64,000 nucleotides of DNA from contig JBCBET010000008.1 of assembly GCA_038528385.1 (NCBI GenBank), positions 62,001-126,000 of the forward strand. Reading direction: 5' to 3'. The stretch is from Shimia_B sp038528385 (GTDB lineage: Bacteria > Pseudomonadota > Alphaproteobacteria > Rhodobacterales > Rhodobacteraceae). This document shows positions 25,861-35,174 of the stretch, one piece after another. The notes beneath the pieces are model-generated. The model had not been told where the DNA came from. It searched no databases and saw only the letters and a program-made list of their open reading frames with translations. Numbering within the stretch: position 1 is the first letter of the stretch; each line of letters starts with the position of its first letter. The position numbers and the translations under genes are program-made.

Positions 25861-26178
25861 ATGGCCAATCCCCTGGCAGGTGAAGTGGCGCTCGTCCTGG
25901 ATGGCGAGCGCCGCGTGCTCAAGCTCACGCTGGGCGCGCTGGCCGAGCTCGAGGAGGCGCTGGGCGACGAGAGCCTCATCGCGCTCATCGAGCGGTTCGA
26001 GGGCGGCGGCTACCGGGCGCGCGATGTGCTGGTGCTCGTCGTCGCAGGCCTGCGCGGAGGCGGCTGGCAGGGCTCCGAGCGCGACCTCATGGGCGCCGAG
26101 ATCGAAGGCGGCATCCGCGAGGCGGCACGGGTGGCGGCGCGGCTTCTCGTCCTCGCCTTCACGCCGGTGGGCGCATGA
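25861..26178 (+). CDS. GTA g10, tail assembly chaperone
   Basis: The 105-residue GTA g10-type protein has MANPLAGEVALVLDGERRVL and LKLTLGALAELEEALGDESL, the GTA_gp10/tail-tube-initiator pattern. Position between the tail protein and the tape measure fits a chaperone that protects the tape measure. It overlaps g10.1 by four bases (ATGA). Confidence 0.85.
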   Translation: MANPLAGEVALVLDGERRVLKLTLGALAELEEALGDESLIALIERFEGGGYRARDVLVLVVAGLRGGGWQGSERDLMGAEIEGGIREAARVAARLLVLAFTPVGA

Positions 26179-26393
26179 CGAGCGCGCTCGACTGGCCCGC
26201 GCTCTGCCGGCTGGGCATCGCGGAAATGCGGCTCAAGCCCTGCGAGTTTTGGGCGCTCACGCCCGCGGAGCTCGCCCTCATGGCGGGCGCGTCGGGCGCG
26301 CGGCAACGGCTCGGCAAGGCGGATCTCGGCGCGCTCATGGCGCGCTTCCCGGACGCGGCCAAAGACAGTGGAAAGGAGCCCGAGGATGATTGA
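26175..26393 (+). CDS. GTA g10.1, second tail assembly chaperone
   Basis: The 72-residue protein with LDWPALCRLGIAEMRLKPCE and FWALTPAELALMAG matches the small phage tail assembly chaperone found at g10.1 in RcGTA. It is coupled to g10 upstream and overlaps g11 by eight bases. Confidence 0.85.
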   Translation: MTSALDWPALCRLGIAEMRLKPCEFWALTPAELALMAGASGARQRLGKADLGALMARFPDAAKDSGKEPEDD

Positions 26394-27045
26394 TTTCGAC
26401 GGTATCGACGGGTTCGACGACGAGCTCGGCCAGCTCACCGGCAGCGTGGAGGAGGCGCGGGCCGTGACCCAGAGCTTCACCCACGAGATCGACCGCGTGA
26501 AGCTCTCGCTCGCCTCGGTGAACACGGATGTGGCCACTTTCGAAAAGGGGCTCTCCAAGGGGCTGAAGCGGGCCTTCGACGGGGTCGTCTTCAAGGGCAT
26601 GGAGCTCTCGGAGGCCATGGGCGTCCTGGGCGAGAGCCTCTCGCGGACGGTCTACAAGGCCGCGCTCGATCCCGTGGCGGACGGCTTTGCGAGCACCATC
26701 GCCAGCGGGCTCGGCGGGCTCTTCGGGGCCTCCCCCTTCGGCCAGGGCGCGGCGTTCTCCAGCGGGCGCGTGACGCCCTTTGCCCGGGGCGGGGTGGTGG
26801 CGCAGGCCACGGCCTTTCCCATGCGGGGCGGCACGGGGCTCATGGGCGAGGCGGGACCCGAGGCGATCATGCCGCTCGCCCGCGGCGCCGACGGGCGGCT
26901 CGGCGTGCGCAGCGCCGGCGGCGGCGCGGCGGCCAACATCACCATCAACGTCACCACGCCCGATGTGGCGGGCTTCCAGAAAAGCCAGGGCCAGATCGCG
27001 GCGCACGTGAACCGCGCGCTCGCTCGCGGCCAGCGCAACGCCTGA
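26386..27045 (+). CDS. GTA g11, tape measure protein
   Basis: The 219-residue protein sets tail length. It has a helical N-terminal part (DDELGQLTGSVEEARAVTQS), a glycine-rich middle (ASGLGGLFGASPFGQG) and the tape-measure C-terminal pattern GGVVAQATAFPMRGGTGLMG with EAGPEAIMPLARGADGRLGV. Such short tape measures fit the short GTA tail. The ATG at 26386 has GGAGCCCGAGG upstream. Confidence 0.88.
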   Translation: MIDFDGIDGFDDELGQLTGSVEEARAVTQSFTHEIDRVKLSLASVNTDVATFEKGLSKGLKRAFDGVVFKGMELSEAMGVLGESLSRTVYKAALDPVADGFASTIASGLGGLFGASPFGQGAAFSSGRVTPFARGGVVAQATAFPMRGGTGLMGEAGPEAIMPLARGADGRLGVRSAGGGAAANITINVTTPDVAGFQKSQGQIAAHVNRALARGQRNA

Positions 27046-27056
27046 GGGAGGACCCC

Positions 27057-27686
27057 ATGTTTCACGAAGTGAGATTTCCCGCCACGCTGAGCTTCGGCTC
27101 CGTGGGCGGGCCCGAGCGGCGCACGGAGATCGTGACGCTCGCCAATGGCTACGAGGAGCGCAACACTCCCTGGGCCCATTCGCGCCGCCGCTACGACGCG
27201 GGCGTGGCCATGCGCTCCCTCGACGATGTGGAGGAGCTCATCGCCTTCTTCGAGGCCCGCGGCGGGCAGTTGAACGGCTTCCGCTGGAAGGACTGGTCCG
27301 ACTACCGCTCCGTGGCCTCCGACCGCCAGGTGGCCTTCGACGACCAGGTGATCGGGGAGGGCGACGGCGTCGCCACCGACTACCAGCTCGTGAAGGTCTA
27401 CCGCTCGGGCCAGGAACTCTATGCTCGCCCGATCCGGAAGCCCGTGGCGGGCACGGTGCGGATCGGCGTGGGCGATGTCGAAAAGCTGGACACGATCGAT
27501 TACACCGTCGATCCCAACACCGGCATCGTCAGCTTCCTCGAGGCGCCCGATGAGGGCGCGGAGGTGACGGCGGGCTACGAATTCGACGTGCCCGTGCGTT
27601 TCGACACGCCGAGCATCCAGACCTCCGTCGCGGCCTTCCGCGCGGGCGACGCGCCCAGCGTGCCGGTGGTGGAGATCCGGGTATGA
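27057..27686 (+). CDS. GTA g12, distal tail protein (DUF2460)
   Basis: The 209-residue protein belongs to DUF2460: FHEVRFPATLSFGSVGGPER, NGYEERNTPWAHSRRRYDAG and GQLNGFRWKDWSDYRS. In RcGTA this is the distal tail ring that connects tube and baseplate. It overlaps g13 by four bases. Confidence 0.9.
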   Translation: MFHEVRFPATLSFGSVGGPERRTEIVTLANGYEERNTPWAHSRRRYDAGVAMRSLDDVEELIAFFEARGGQLNGFRWKDWSDYRSVASDRQVAFDDQVIGEGDGVATDYQLVKVYRSGQELYARPIRKPVAGTVRIGVGDVEKLDTIDYTVDPNTGIVSFLEAPDEGAEVTAGYEFDVPVRFDTPSIQTSVAAFRAGDAPSVPVVEIRV

Positions 27687-28555
27687 GCGCCGAGGCGCTG
27701 AAGGCGCATCTCGCCGCGGGCGACACCACCGTGGCGCGCGCCTGGCTCCTCGAGCGGCGCGACGGGATCCGCTTCGGTTTCACCGATCACGACCTGCCGC
27801 TCGTCTTCGAGGGGATCAGCTTCGACGCGCAAGGCGGCCTCACGGCGGCGGCGCTCACCCAGACCTCGGGCCTCTCGATCGACAACACCGAGGCGCTCGG
27901 CGCACTCAGCGATGCCCGCATCACCGAGGCCGACATCAATGCCGGGCTCTATGACGGCGCGTGGGTGACGGCGTGGCTCGTGAACTGGGCCGATGTGAGC
28001 GCGCGCAAGGTGCTCTTCCGCGGCCAGGTGGGGGAGGTGCGCCGGGGCGACGGCGCCTTCACCGCCGAGCTGCGCGGCCTCACGGAGCTTTTGAACGCGC
28101 CCCAGGGGCGTACATACCTTCGGACCTGTCCAGATCTGGGGCTCCACGGCTTCGATTTCTCGCAGCCGGGCTATGCCACCGAGGTGCCCGTCGAAGAGAT
28201 CGAGGATCGCCGCCTCCTGCGCTTTGCCGCGTTGCCGGGATTTGATCCCGACTGGTTCGAGCGGGGGCGTCTCGAGGTCCTGTCGGGCGCGGCCCAGGGG
28301 CTATCGGGTGCGATCAAGTGGGACCGGCTGACGGATGCGGGCCGCGAGATCGAACTCTGGATGTCGATCCGGGGCGATCTCCGGCCAGGCGATGTCGTCC
28401 GCCTGGAGGCGGGCTCCGACGGGACGCTGGAGACGGCGAAGCTCAAATTCGACAACGTCGTCAATTTCCGCGGCTTCCCCTTCATCCCGGGCGATGATTG
28501 GCTCGCCGCCATCCCGCGCCGGGGCGGCTCGAACGGCGGCGGGGCGCTCGAGTGA
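27683..28555 (+). CDS. GTA g13, tail hub protein (DUF2163)
   Basis: The 290-residue DUF2163/BR0599-family protein shows RRDGIRFGFTDHDLPLVFEG at the N-terminus and GRTYLRTCPDLG before the C-terminal beta domain. In RcGTA the protein lies in the baseplate hub and may hold an iron-sulfur centre; only one Cys (RTCPD) stands out here. The stop overlaps the GTG start of g14 (GTGA). Confidence 0.9.
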   Translation: MSAEALKAHLAAGDTTVARAWLLERRDGIRFGFTDHDLPLVFEGISFDAQGGLTAAALTQTSGLSIDNTEALGALSDARITEADINAGLYDGAWVTAWLVNWADVSARKVLFRGQVGEVRRGDGAFTAELRGLTELLNAPQGRTYLRTCPDLGLHGFDFSQPGYATEVPVEEIEDRRLLRFAALPGFDPDWFERGRLEVLSGAAQGLSGAIKWDRLTDAGREIELWMSIRGDLRPGDVVRLEAGSDGTLETAKLKFDNVVNFRGFPFIPGDDWLAAIPRRGGSNGGGALE

Positions 28556-28989
28556 CGCGGGACCGGATTGTCCACGCGGCCCGGCTCTGGATCGGCACGC
28601 CCTATCACCATCAGGCGAGCCTGCGTGGCGTGGGCGCCGATTGCCTGGGCCTCGTCCGCGGGGTCTGGCGCGACGTCTGTGGGGCGGAGCCCGGGGCGAT
28701 CCCGCCCTACAGCCCCGACTGGTCCGAGGCGGCGCGCGAAGAGCGCCTCTGGGAGGCCGCGCGCGCGCATCTCGTGGAGGTGGACCGCCCGCCAACCGCG
28801 GGCGACGTCGTCCTCTTCCGCATGCGCCGCGGCATGGTGGCCAAGCATCTGGGCATCGTCACATCCCGGATGATCGGCGGCTCCTTCGTCCATGCCTACC
28901 AGGGCCATGGCGTGATCGAGAGCCCGCTGAGCGATCCCTGGCGGCGGCGCGCCGTCTCCTTCTTTGAATTTCCCGAATGCGAGGCCTGA
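28552..28989 (+). CDS. GTA g14, NlpC/P60 cell wall peptidase
   Basis: The 145-residue NlpC/P60 peptidase helps DNA entry through peptidoglycan. Catalytic Cys is in GVGADCLGLVRG and catalytic His in VAKHLGIVTS. A GTG start coupled to the g13 stop is chosen over an internal ATG upstream in g13. Confidence 0.9.
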   Translation: MTRDRIVHAARLWIGTPYHHQASLRGVGADCLGLVRGVWRDVCGAEPGAIPPYSPDWSEAAREERLWEAARAHLVEVDRPPTAGDVVLFRMRRGMVAKHLGIVTSRMIGGSFVHAYQGHGVIESPLSDPWRRRAVSFFEFPECEA

Positions 28990-28992
28990 GCG

Positions 28993-31900
28993 ATGGCGAC
29001 ACTCCTTCTTTCCGCGGCCGGAGCGGCCCTGGGCGGTTCCGTGGGGGGCTCGCTCCTCGGGGCGTCGTCGGTGGCGATCGGGCGCCTCGTGGGGGCCACG
29101 ATCGGACGCTCCATCGACCAGAACCTGCTCGGCCAGGGGGCCACGGCGGTGGAGACCGGCAAAGTCGACCGGTTCCGCCTCACCGGTGCGTCAGAGGGCT
29201 CGGCCATGGCCCAGCTCTACGGGCGCATGCGCTTGGGCGGGCAGGTCATCTGGGCCACCGAGTTCCTCGAACGCTCGAGCACCAGCGGCGGGGGCGGCGG
29301 CAAGGGCTCCCGCTCCCAGCCCAAGACGACCACCTTCAGCTACTCGGTATCGCTGGCCATCGCGCTCTGCGAGGGTGAGATTTCGCGCGTTGGCCGCGTC
29401 TGGGCAGACGGCGAGGAGGTCGCGCCTGAGAGCTTGAACATGCGGGTCTATCCCGGCTCCTTCACGCAATTGCCGGACCCCAAGATCTCCGCGGTGCAAG
29501 GCGCGGAAAACACGCCCGCCTTCCGCGGAACGGCCTATGTCGTCATGGAGGATCTCGACCTCGCGCAGTTCGGCAACCGGGTGCCGCAATTCTCCTTCGA
29601 GGTGGTGCGCCCCGCCCAGGACGGAAGCGTGGACGCGCCGGAGGATATGGGCGACGCGGTGCGCGCGGTGGCCATGATGCCGGGCTCGGGTGAGTATGCC
29701 CTGGCCACGACGCCGGTCGTCTACGATGCGGGCTACGGGCTCACGGCGTTCGCCAACGTCAACACCGCCTCATCGCTCACGGATTTCTCGGTGTCGCTCC
29801 AGACGCTTCAGGACGAGCTGCCCAATTGCGGGTCCACGTCGCTCATCGTCTCCTGGTTCGGGGACGATCTCCGCTGCGGGTCCTGCACGCTCACGCCGCG
29901 CGTGGAGCGCCGCGAGGACGAGCCCGCGGACATGCCCTGGCAGGTGGCGGGCGAGACGCGCGCCACTGCCGAGACCGTGCCGCTCGACGATGGCGGGCGG
30001 CCGGTCTATGGCGGCACACCCACCGACCAGTCCGTGGTGGAGGCGATCATGGCCACGCGGGACGCGGGCCTCGAGGTGATGTTCTACCCGTTCATCCTCA
30101 TGACGCAGGCGGAGGGCAACACGCTGCCCGATCCCTATGACGGTGCCGCGGGACAGCCCGCCCTTCCGTGGCGGGGGCGCATCACGACCTCCCTCGCGCC
30201 CGGCATGGTGGGAAGCCCGGACGGCACCGCCGTCGCGGAGGCGGAGGTGGCGGCCTTCATGGGCACCGCGCAGTCCACGGATTTCGAGGTGAGCGGCACG
30301 GCCGTGCGCTATACCGGGCCCGCCGATACCGGCTATCGCCGGTTCATCCTGCACTACGCCCACCTTTGCGCGGCAGCCGGCGGCGTGGAGGCGTTCTGCA
30401 TCGGCTCCGAGATGCGCGGCCTCACCACGATCCGCGGCGCGGGCGGCAGCTTTCCCGCGGTGGCGGCGCTCATGACGCTTGCGGCGGAGTGCCGGGCGAT
30501 CCTCGGCCCGGACTGCGCGATCAGCTACGCCGCCGACTGGTCGGAGTATTTCGGCTACCAGCCGCAGGACGGCTCGGGCGATGTCTACTACCACCTCGAT
30601 CCGCTCTGGATGCACGAGGACATCGACTTCATCGGGATCGACAATTACATGCCGCTTTCGGACTGGCGGGACGGCGAGGATCATCTGGATGCCGGGGCGG
30701 GCGCGATCTACGACCTCGACTACCTCATGGGCAACATCGAGGGCGGGGAGGGCTACAACTTCTACTACGCCTCCGCCCAGGCCCGCGACGCCCAGATCCG
30801 CACCCCCATAACCGACGGCGCCCATGGCGAGCCTTGGGTCTATCGCTACAAGGACATCCGGAACTGGTGGAGCAACTACCACCACGAGCGCACCGGCGGC
30901 ACGCGGGCGACGTTCCCCACGCTCTGGGAGCCGGGCGAGAAGCCCGTCCGCTTCACCGAGCTGGGATGCGCGGCCGTCGACAAGGGCACGAACCAGCCGA
31001 ACAAGTTTCTCGATCCGAAATCCTCGGAATCGAGCCTGCCCCACTTCTCGAACGGGCTGCGCGATCCGCTGATCCAGCTCCAGTATCTCCGGGCCATGGC
31101 GACCTATTGGGAGAACGCGGAGAACAACCCGACCTCGGGCGCCTATGGCGGCCCGATGATCGACACGAGCCGCGCCCATGTCTGGTCCTGGGATGCGCGA
31201 CCCTATCCCTATTTCCCGGCGCGCATGGATGTCTGGGCCGATGGCGAGAACCACGCCCGCGGACACTGGATCACCGGACGCGCTTCGGGCCGCTCGCTGG
31301 CGGACGTGGTGGCCGAAATCTGCACCCGCTCCGGCGTGACCGACTTCGATGTCAGCCGGCTCTTCGGGTTCGTGCGTGGCTATGTCGTCACCGATGTCTC
31401 CGATGCGCGCGCGGCGCTGCAGCCGCTCATGCTCGCCTATGGCTTTGACGCGGTGGAGCGGGGCGGCACGCTGCATTTCTTCAACCGGGATGGCCGCGCA
31501 ACGCAGGCCGTGGCGGAGGATGAGCTCGTCTTCCGGGGCGGGGACGAGCCGGTGCTGCGCCGCGACCGCTCCGCCGCCTCCGAGGTGACGGGGCGGGTGC
31601 AGGTCACCTTCGTCGATGCGGACGGGGATTTCGAGACCGCGGCGGCGGAGGCCGTCTTCCCGGGAGAGGACCTTCATACCGTCACGAGTTCGGAGCTCTC
31701 GCTCGCGCTGACCCGGTCCGAGGGGCGCGTCATCGCCGAGCGCTGGCTGGCGGAGACGAAGCTCGCGCGCGATGCCGCCGAATTCGTGCTGCCGCCCTCG
31801 CTGTCGCATCTGGGCGCAGGTGACGTCGTGGCGCTGCCCGAAGAGGGGGGCGTCGGGCATTTCCGCATCGACCGGGTGGAGGACACCGAGGCGCGGCTCG

Positions 31901-32907
31901 TCGATGCCGTGCGCGTGGAGGCCGGCGTCTACGACCGGCCCGCCGATCTGGAGGCCGAGGTGGTCGTCTCGAAATTCGTGCCGCCGCTGCCGGTCTTTGC
32001 CAGTTACATGGACCTGCCGCTCATCACCGGAGACGAGCCGCCCCATGCCCCGCGGCTCGCCGCCACGGCGGCCGACTGGCCGGGGGTGGCGGCGCTCTAT
32101 GCCTCGCCCACTGGGGAGGATTTCGCGCTCCTCGATCTGATCAGCATGCCCGCCACCTTGGGTGAGGTTCTCGAGGACGTGCCCGCGGGGCCCATCGCCG
32201 TCACCGACCGCGCCACGACGATCCGCGTGCGGCTCACGCGCGGCGCGCTCGGCAGCCTCACGGAGGCGGCGCTCCTGGCGGGCGGCAATCTCGCGGCGAT
32301 CGGTGACGGCACGCCCGATGCTTGGGAGATCCTCCAGTTCCGCGAGGCGCGCCTGGTGGGCGAGCGGACCTACGACCTCACGCTGCTGCTGCGCGGGCAG
32401 CTGGGGAGCGACGCGCTCATGCCGCCGGTCTGGCCCGCGGGCTCGGTCTTCGTGCTGCTCGACGCTGCCGTGGGGCTGCTCGATCTTCCGAGCAGCAGTC
32501 GCAATGTCTCGCAGACCTACCGGATCGGGCCGTCGGGGCGGCCTTTCGATGATCCGAGCTACCGGGAGGCCACGCTCGCCTTCCGCGGCAACGGCCTGAG
32601 ACCCTACGCCCCCGTGCATCTGAGGGCTGCCCGAAAGGCGGACGGATCGCTCGCCGCCACCTGGATCCGGCGGTCGCGCGTGGACGGCGATATCTGGGAT
32701 GGCGGGGACGTGCCGCTGGGCGAGGCGCGCGAGCTCTACGCCGTGCGGCTCCTGGCCGACGGTGCGCTCGTGGCCGAGGAGGTGACGATCGCGCCGCAAT
32801 GGACGTGGCCCGCCGCAGACGTGCCTGCGGGCAGCCTCACCCTCGAAGTGGCTCAGATTTCGGAGAAGTACGGCCCCGGTCCGAGCGCGGTCACCGTCGT
32901 GGCGTGA
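28993..32907 (+). CDS. GTA g15, megatron tail tip / host attachment protein
   Basis: This 1304-residue protein forms the tail tip. After a glycine-rich N-terminus (LLSAAGAALGGSVGGSLLG) comes a TIM-barrel-like GTA domain (about 440-750, with EAFCIGSEMRGLTT, DVYYHLDPLWMHEDIDFIGI and RFTELGCAAVDKG). A phage tip attachment domain follows (from about 800, SRLFGFVRGYVVTDVSDARA) and beta-rich C-terminal domains. It follows g14 by three bases and closes the cluster. Confidence 0.93.
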   Translation: MATLLLSAAGAALGGSVGGSLLGASSVAIGRLVGATIGRSIDQNLLGQGATAVETGKVDRFRLTGASEGSAMAQLYGRMRLGGQVIWATEFLERSSTSGGGGGKGSRSQPKTTTFSYSVSLAIALCEGEISRVGRVWADGEEVAPESLNMRVYPGSFTQLPDPKISAVQGAENTPAFRGTAYVVMEDLDLAQFGNRVPQFSFEVVRPAQDGSVDAPEDMGDAVRAVAMMPGSGEYALATTPVVYDAGYGLTAFANVNTASSLTDFSVSLQTLQDELPNCGSTSLIVSWFGDDLRCGSCTLTPRVERREDEPADMPWQVAGETRATAETVPLDDGGRPVYGGTPTDQSVVEAIMATRDAGLEVMFYPFILMTQAEGNTLPDPYDGAAGQPALPWRGRITTSLAPGMVGSPDGTAVAEAEVAAFMGTAQSTDFEVSGTAVRYTGPADTGYRRFILHYAHLCAAAGGVEAFCIGSEMRGLTTIRGAGGSFPAVAALMTLAAECRAILGPDCAISYAADWSEYFGYQPQDGSGDVYYHLDPLWMHEDIDFIGIDNYMPLSDWRDGEDHLDAGAGAIYDLDYLMGNIEGGEGYNFYYASAQARDAQIRTPITDGAHGEPWVYRYKDIRNWWSNYHHERTGGTRATFPTLWEPGEKPVRFTELGCAAVDKGTNQPNKFLDPKSSESSLPHFSNGLRDPLIQLQYLRAMATYWENAENNPTSGAYGGPMIDTSRAHVWSWDARPYPYFPARMDVWADGENHARGHWITGRASGRSLADVVAEICTRSGVTDFDVSRLFGFVRGYVVTDVSDARAALQPLMLAYGFDAVERGGTLHFFNRDGRATQAVAEDELVFRGGDEPVLRRDRSAASEVTGRVQVTFVDADGDFETAAAEAVFPGEDLHTVTSSELSLALTRSEGRVIAERWLAETKLARDAAEFVLPPSLSHLGAGDVVALPEEGGVGHFRIDRVEDTEARLVDAVRVEAGVYDRPADLEAEVVVSKFVPPLPVFASYMDLPLITGDEPPHAPRLAATAADWPGVAALYASPTGEDFALLDLISMPATLGEVLEDVPAGPIAVTDRATTIRVRLTRGALGSLTEAALLAGGNLAAIGDGTPDAWEILQFREARLVGERTYDLTLLLRGQLGSDALMPPVWPAGSVFVLLDAAVGLLDLPSSSRNVSQTYRIGPSGRPFDDPSYREATLAFRGNGLRPYAPVHLRAARKADGSLAATWIRRSRVDGDIWDGGDVPLGEARELYAVRLLADGALVAEEVTIAPQWTWPAADVPAGSLTLEVAQISEKYGPGPSAVTVVA

Positions 32908-32933
32908 GCGCCTCCGTTTAAGTTTGCGTGAGA

Positions 32934-32954
32934 GTGACTACCTTGTGTAGTCAC
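32934..32954. promoter_or_regulatory. Inverted repeat operator candidate upstream of cysE
   Basis: Perfect 8-base arms GTGACTAC and GTAGTCAC with a CTTGT spacer lie 23 bases before the cysE ATG. The 21-base symmetric site overlaps the likely promoter, so repression by a dimeric regulator is plausible. Which regulator is not known from the sequence. Confidence 0.6.
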
Positions 32955-32976
32955 GGCGCAAACGAGGGAGGCCGAG

Positions 32977-33798
32977 ATGGCTGTCACGGACCAAAAGCTG
33001 AGCACGTTCGATCCGGTCTGGGCCCGCGTCTGCGAGGACGGCCACGGGGCGATCCGGGAGGAGCCGATCCTCGGCGGGCTCATCCATTCGTCGATCCTGC
33101 ACCATGACACGCTCGAGCATGCCTTGGCCTATCGCATCTCGCTGAAGCTCTCTTCCGCTGAGATGTCCGAACAGATCCTGCGTGAGATCGTGGACGAGGC
33201 CTTCGCGGCCTCCGAGGAGCTCGGCATGTCCGCGCGGGCCGACCTCGTCGCCGTGTACGAGCGCGATCCCGCCTGCCACCGGATGATCCAGCCGGTGCTT
33301 TATTTCAAGGGGTTCCAGGCGATCCAGGCCTATCGCGTGGCGCACTGGCTCTGGCAGTCCGGGCGCAAGGACCTGGCGTATTTCGTGCAGGCGCGTGTCT
33401 CGGAGGTCTTTGGCGTCGACATCCATCCCGGCGCGCGCATCGGGAAGGGGATCATGATCGACCATGCCCATTCCATCGTCATCGGCGAGACGGCGGTGGT
33501 GGGCGACAACGTCTCCATGCTGCATTCGGTGACGCTCGGCGGGACGGGCAAGGAAGACGACGACCGGCACCCCAAGATCCGCGACGGCGTGCTGATCGGG
33601 GCGGGGGCAAAGGTGCTCGGCAATATCGAGATCGGCCATTGCAGCCGGATCGCGGCGGGCTCCGTCGTGCTCGACCCTGTGCCGCCCTGCAAGACGGTGG
33701 CAGGCGTTCCCGCGCGTATCGTGGGGGAGGCGGGCTGCGACCAGCCCTCCCAGCTCATGGATCATCTCCTGAGCGTGTCGGCGGGGCCGGACGCCTGA
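32977..33798 (+). CDS. cysE: Serine O-acetyltransferase
   Basis: CysE makes O-acetylserine, the cysteine precursor. The 273-residue protein has the helical N-terminal domain (DPVWARVCEDGHGAIREEP) and a left-handed beta-helix of hexapeptide repeats from IHPGARIGKGIMIDHAH through LIGAGAKVLGNIEIG. Catalytic His/Asp candidates are in DPACHR and DHAHS. It lies right behind the GTA but has its own operator-like site. Confidence 0.95.
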   Translation: MAVTDQKLSTFDPVWARVCEDGHGAIREEPILGGLIHSSILHHDTLEHALAYRISLKLSSAEMSEQILREIVDEAFAASEELGMSARADLVAVYERDPACHRMIQPVLYFKGFQAIQAYRVAHWLWQSGRKDLAYFVQARVSEVFGVDIHPGARIGKGIMIDHAHSIVIGETAVVGDNVSMLHSVTLGGTGKEDDDRHPKIRDGVLIGAGAKVLGNIEIGHCSRIAAGSVVLDPVPPCKTVAGVPARIVGEAGCDQPSQLMDHLLSVSAGPDA

Positions 33799-33817
33799 GC
33801 GCCCGGCCACCCGGTCC

Positions 33818-35161
33818 CTAGGCCAGCATCGTCATCGGGTTCTCGAGGTTGTCCACGATGTGCTGGAGAAGCTCTGCGCCGAGCGCGCCGTCAATCACCC
33901 GGTGATCCACGGAGAGCGTGACCGACATCACCGTCGCCACGCCGAGTTCTCCATTATCTCCCACCACGGGCTGCTTCTTGCCCGCGCCGACCGCGAGGAT
34001 CGCGCCGTGGGGCGGGTTTATGACGGCGTCGAAATTGTCGATGCCGAACATGCCAAGATTGGAGATCGCGAAGGAGCCGCCGACATATTCATGCGGCTTG
34101 AGCTTGCCGTCCCGCGCGCGGCTCGCGAGGTCCTTCATCTGCGCCGAGAGCGCCGAGAGCGACCGCTGATCGGCGTCCTGCAGGACCGGCGTGAAGAGCC
34201 CGCCGTCCACGGCTACCGCCACCGCGACATCCGAAGGCTTCAGCTTGATGATCCGGTCCCCGGCCCAGACGGCATTGGCATCGGGCACCGCCTGAAGCGC
34301 GAGTGCGCAGGCTTTGATGATGAAATCATTTACCGAAAGCTTCACCCCGCGCGACTCCAGCTGCTTGTTGAGCTGGCTGCGGAACTTCAGGAGCGCGTCG
34401 AGCTTGATGTCGCGGCGCAGGTAGAAATGCGGGATCGTCTGCTTCGCCTCGGTGAGGCGGCTCGCGACCGTCTTCCGCATCCCGTTGAGGGCGACTTCCT
34501 CGGTCTCGCGACCCTCGAGCATCTTGCGGACCTGGTCGACATTCGGGCCTGTTGGCATCTCACCAGCGGGTGCGGCAGCCTTCGGGGCCTCCTTGGGCGC
34601 GTCAGCCGCAGCCGGGGCGGTCGCAGGTGCTGTCTCCGCATTCTCCACGTCCGCCTTCACGATCCGTCCATGCGGCCCGGACCCCTTGATCGCGCTCAGA
34701 TCGAGGCCCTTATCCTTCGCGATCCGCCGCGCGAGAGGCGAAGCGAAGATGCGGTCCCCGCCCGAGGCCACGGGCGACGGCGCAGGCGCGGCGGCCACCG
34801 GCGAGGTCGTGCTGCCATCTGTTGCTGGCTCGCTTACGGCCTGTACGTCTTCGGATGTGGGCGCGTCGGAGGCAGGCCGCACAGGCGTGCTCGCTCCTGC
34901 CGCGTCGGGCACGTCCTCGCCGTCCTCCACAAGGATCGCAATGGGCGCGTTGACTTTCACGCCCTCGGTTCCCTCGGCGATCAGGATTTTCCCCATCACG
35001 CCCTCATCGACGGCCTCGAATTCCATGGTGGCCTTGTCGGTCTCGATTTCCGCGAGCAAGTCGCCGGAGGAGATCGTGTCACCCTCCTTCACGAGCCATT
35101 TCGCGAGCGTGCCTTCCTCCATCGTCGGCGAGAGGGCGGGCATCAGGATTTCGGTTGCCAT
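33818..35161 (-). CDS. pdhC: Pyruvate dehydrogenase E2, dihydrolipoyl acetyltransferase
   Basis: The 447-residue E2 transfers acetyl from E1 to CoA. An N-terminal lipoyl domain has the lipoylated Lys in ETDKATMEFE; an Ala/Pro-rich linker follows, then the E3/E1-binding domain (ASPLARRIAKDKGLDLSAIK, residues about 145-175), and the catalytic core ending in the HxxxD motif SVDHRVIDGALGA. The start MATEILMP follows GGGAGAG. It is the last gene of the pdh operon, after the DUF5076 gene. Confidence 0.95.
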   Translation of the reverse strand: MATEILMPALSPTMEEGTLAKWLVKEGDTISSGDLLAEIETDKATMEFEAVDEGVMGKILIAEGTEGVKVNAPIAILVEDGEDVPDAAGASTPVRPASDAPTSEDVQAVSEPATDGSTTSPVAAAPAPSPVASGGDRIFASPLARRIAKDKGLDLSAIKGSGPHGRIVKADVENAETAPATAPAAADAPKEAPKAAAPAGEMPTGPNVDQVRKMLEGRETEEVALNGMRKTVASRLTEAKQTIPHFYLRRDIKLDALLKFRSQLNKQLESRGVKLSVNDFIIKACALALQAVPDANAVWAGDRIIKLKPSDVAVAVAVDGGLFTPVLQDADQRSLSALSAQMKDLASRARDGKLKPHEYVGGSFAISNLGMFGIDNFDAVINPPHGAILAVGAGKKQPVVGDNGELGVATVMSVTLSVDHRVIDGALGAELLQHIVDNLENPMTMLA

Positions 35162-35174
35162 TCTGGGCTCTCCC

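Larger units (their letters stand above)
18857..32907 (+). mobile_element. Gene transfer agent structural cluster, RcGTA type (g1-g15)
   Basis: Sixteen genes in the same order as the Rhodobacter capsulatus GTA run in one direction: terminases, portal, g3.5, protease, capsid, connectors, tail proteins, g10.1, tape measure, baseplate-like genes, peptidase and the large g15. There is no integrase, repressor, replication gene or holin, which fits a domesticated GTA rather than a prophage. Codon use and GC are like the neighbours, consistent with vertical inheritance. Only the portal gene appears interrupted. In the RcGTA system lysis, head-spike and regulator genes are encoded elsewhere, and none is seen here. 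Confidence 0.95.

Noticed and set aside
29770..32799. A 1009-codon open frame on the minus strand opposite g15
   Set aside because: It is an antisense shadow caused by high GC and codon bias; composition is Arg/His/Ala-rich without any domain, and g15 is well supported.
18857..32907. An intact prophage
   Set aside because: No integrase, repressor, replication, holin or att sites; gene order is the RcGTA one.
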